From assembly GCA_019634245.1 (NCBI GenBank), contig JAHQVR010000131.1:1-7916 (forward strand): a stretch of DNA of 7,916 nt, written 5' to 3'. Shown piece by piece: positions 6,945 to 7,916 of this stretch (position 1 is the stretch's first letter; each line of letters starts with the position of its first letter). The stretch is from Gammaproteobacteria bacterium (lineage in GTDB: Bacteria > Pseudomonadota > Gammaproteobacteria > Granulosicoccales > Granulosicoccaceae). The position numbers and the translations under genes are program-made. The notes beneath the pieces are model-generated. The model saw only the letters and a program-made list of their open reading frames with translations, did no database searches and was not told the origin of the DNA.

Positions 6945-7916
6945 ATGTTTTCTGCGAAATTAAAAGCCAAAGATGATTCGGTAGAGCTTGTAGCAATAGT
7001 TAGTGAAATCTCTGCTAAAGATGTATCCGCCATATCTTTGAACTTGAAACCAGATGAAGTTTTCAGCTACCAGAGGCAACTCGATACGCTCATAGTAGTT
7101 CTTGATAATGGAGAAACACTGCATATCAAGGATTTTTTTCAAGCGAATGGTAATGTCGAGCTCTACCTTAGTGATGATGGAGAGATCAGCGAAGTAGAGA
7201 TCAATCTTTCAGATTCCGGCCAAAAAACTGAAGGCACTTACAACCTGTTAACTCCCAGCGGTGAAGAGCATGCACTGGTGTTTAACCCTGAAATTGCACC
7301 GATACCGGTTACCGCGGCAGCAGGCGCAGCAGGCGCTGAAGGGGCAGCTAGCGCTGGCACACTAGCTGGTGTTGGAGCTATAGCTGGTGTGGGTGTTATC
7401 GCAGTATTAGCCACTGGGTCCGACAATGAACCACCTGATTTAGGTGCAGCGAACAATGGTGACAACACACCTCAGGACGCGGCGATTATCGAGAACGCAA
7501 CTAGTTCTAAAATCCGCGGTACCGCTGAACCTGGCAGTGTAGTTGAGGTTACTGTCGGCGGTGTGCTCTACACGACTACCGCCAGTGAGCTAGACGGTAA
7601 CTGGTCTATCACACCAGAAGCACCGGACACATTTGAAACCGGTGAGCCCGTCAGTGTTGTTGTTATCGATCCAGAAGGGAACACATCAGAGCCAGTGACA
7701 GGAACAATTGGCACTACAGAACCTAACAGTGCGATGGTTGAAACAGCCAGTGGTACCGAGGTAAGTGGTACCGCTGAACCGGGCAGTGTAGTTGAAGTTA
7801 CTGTCGGTGGTGTGCTCTACACGACTACCGCCAGTGAGCCTGACGGTAACTGGTCAGTCACACCAGAAGCACCAGACACATTTGAAACAGGTGAACCCAT
7901 CAGTGTTGTTGTTATA
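6945..7916 (+). CDS. BapA-like repetitive surface adhesin, N-terminal part (runs off the right edge)
   Basis: An open frame of 324 residues continues past the window edge. An in-frame TAA at 6939-6941 sits just before the ATG, so the start is tightly bounded; GGA at 6936-6938 is a modest ribosome site. Residues about 30-75 (DTLIVVLDNGETLHIKDFF core) look like the prefix domain of BapA-type biofilm proteins. Residues 80-115 form a short beta-rich stretch. An Ala/Gly-rich hydrophobic segment (123-157) ends in GSDNEPP. Ig-like repeats then begin at about 187, with GTAEPGSVVEVTVGG at 192-206 and again at 275-289, of the type with GNWS and DPEGNTSEP motifs. There is no Sec signal, consistent with family members secreted by type I systems through a C-terminal signal not seen here. 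Full length is unknown, but such proteins are often very large. The role is inferred to be cell-surface attachment and biofilm formation. Confidence 0.85.
   Translation, partial: MFSAKLKAKDDSVELVAIVSEISAKDVSAISLNLKPDEVFSYQRQLDTLIVVLDNGETLHIKDFFQANGNVELYLSDDGEISEVEINLSDSGQKTEGTYNLLTPSGEEHALVFNPEIAPIPVTAAAGAAGAEGAASAGTLAGVGAIAGVGVIAVLATGSDNEPPDLGAANNGDNTPQDAAIIENATSSKIRGTAEPGSVVEVTVGGVLYTTTASELDGNWSITPEAPDTFETGEPVSVVVIDPEGNTSEPVTGTIGTTEPNSAMVETASGTEVSGTAEPGSVVEVTVGGVLYTTTASEPDGNWSVTPEAPDTFETGEPISVVVI
7518..7916 (+). repeat. Tandem 249-base repeats encoding Ig-like domains (second copy cut by the edge)
   Basis: Copy 1 spans 7518-7766 and copy 2 starts at 7767, a period of 249 bases or 83 codons. 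Over the 150 visible bases of copy 2, 138 match copy 1. Eight of the eleven changed codons are silent. The three amino-acid changes are Leu to Pro, Ile to Val and Val to Ile. More copies are expected beyond the edge. Confidence 0.9.

Noticed and set aside
7238..7468. 76-residue Ala/Pro-rich - strand frame
   Set aside because: It is the antisense shadow of the Ala/Gly-rich segment of the adhesin.

Overview
The window is moderate-GC bacterial DNA, most likely from an aquatic or marine gammaproteobacterium. That placement is an inference from the gene families present: beta-class-like GST, H-NOX with a cyclic-di-GMP enzyme, and a BapA-type adhesin. No rRNA, tRNA, CRISPR array or insertion sequence was seen.

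Layout. Positions 3-152 hold the C-terminal end of an unrecognised gene. A beta-class-like glutathione S-transferase (289-906) and an exported metallo-beta-lactamase-fold hydrolase with a Tat-like signal (1070-2032) follow on the + strand. They are closed by a strong intrinsic terminator at 2122-2153. On the - strand, running leftward from 4694, is a two-gene operon: a stand-alone heme-nitric oxide sensor (H-NOX, 4119-4694) and, overlapping it by 11 bases, a protein with an HNOBA (H-NOX-associated PAS-like) region, a coiled coil, GGDEF and EAL (2342-4129). Divergent from this operon is a Gfo/Idh/MocA-family NAD(P)-dependent oxidoreductase (5016-6101). About 840 bases without a convincing gene follow (6102-6944). 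This stretch contains a short degraded copy of the 3' end of the metallo-beta-lactamase gene and other gene-like scraps. The window ends inside a BapA-like surface adhesin (6945 to beyond 7916), whose Ig-like repeats of 83 residues have begun.

How the genes may work together. The best-supported functional unit is the H-NOX/HNOBA-GGDEF-EAL operon. H-NOX binds NO at heme and would control the cyclic-di-GMP enzyme through the HNOBA/coiled-coil region. This is the domain order of animal soluble guanylate cyclase, but split over two genes and with the nucleotide cyclase replaced by a diguanylate cyclase/phosphodiesterase. Cyclic-di-GMP commonly controls adhesion, so the large adhesin about 2.3 kb away is an attractive but unproven output. 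The GST and the metallo-beta-lactamase-fold hydrolase could form a small detoxification or degradation pair. The oxidoreductase has no evident link to its neighbours.
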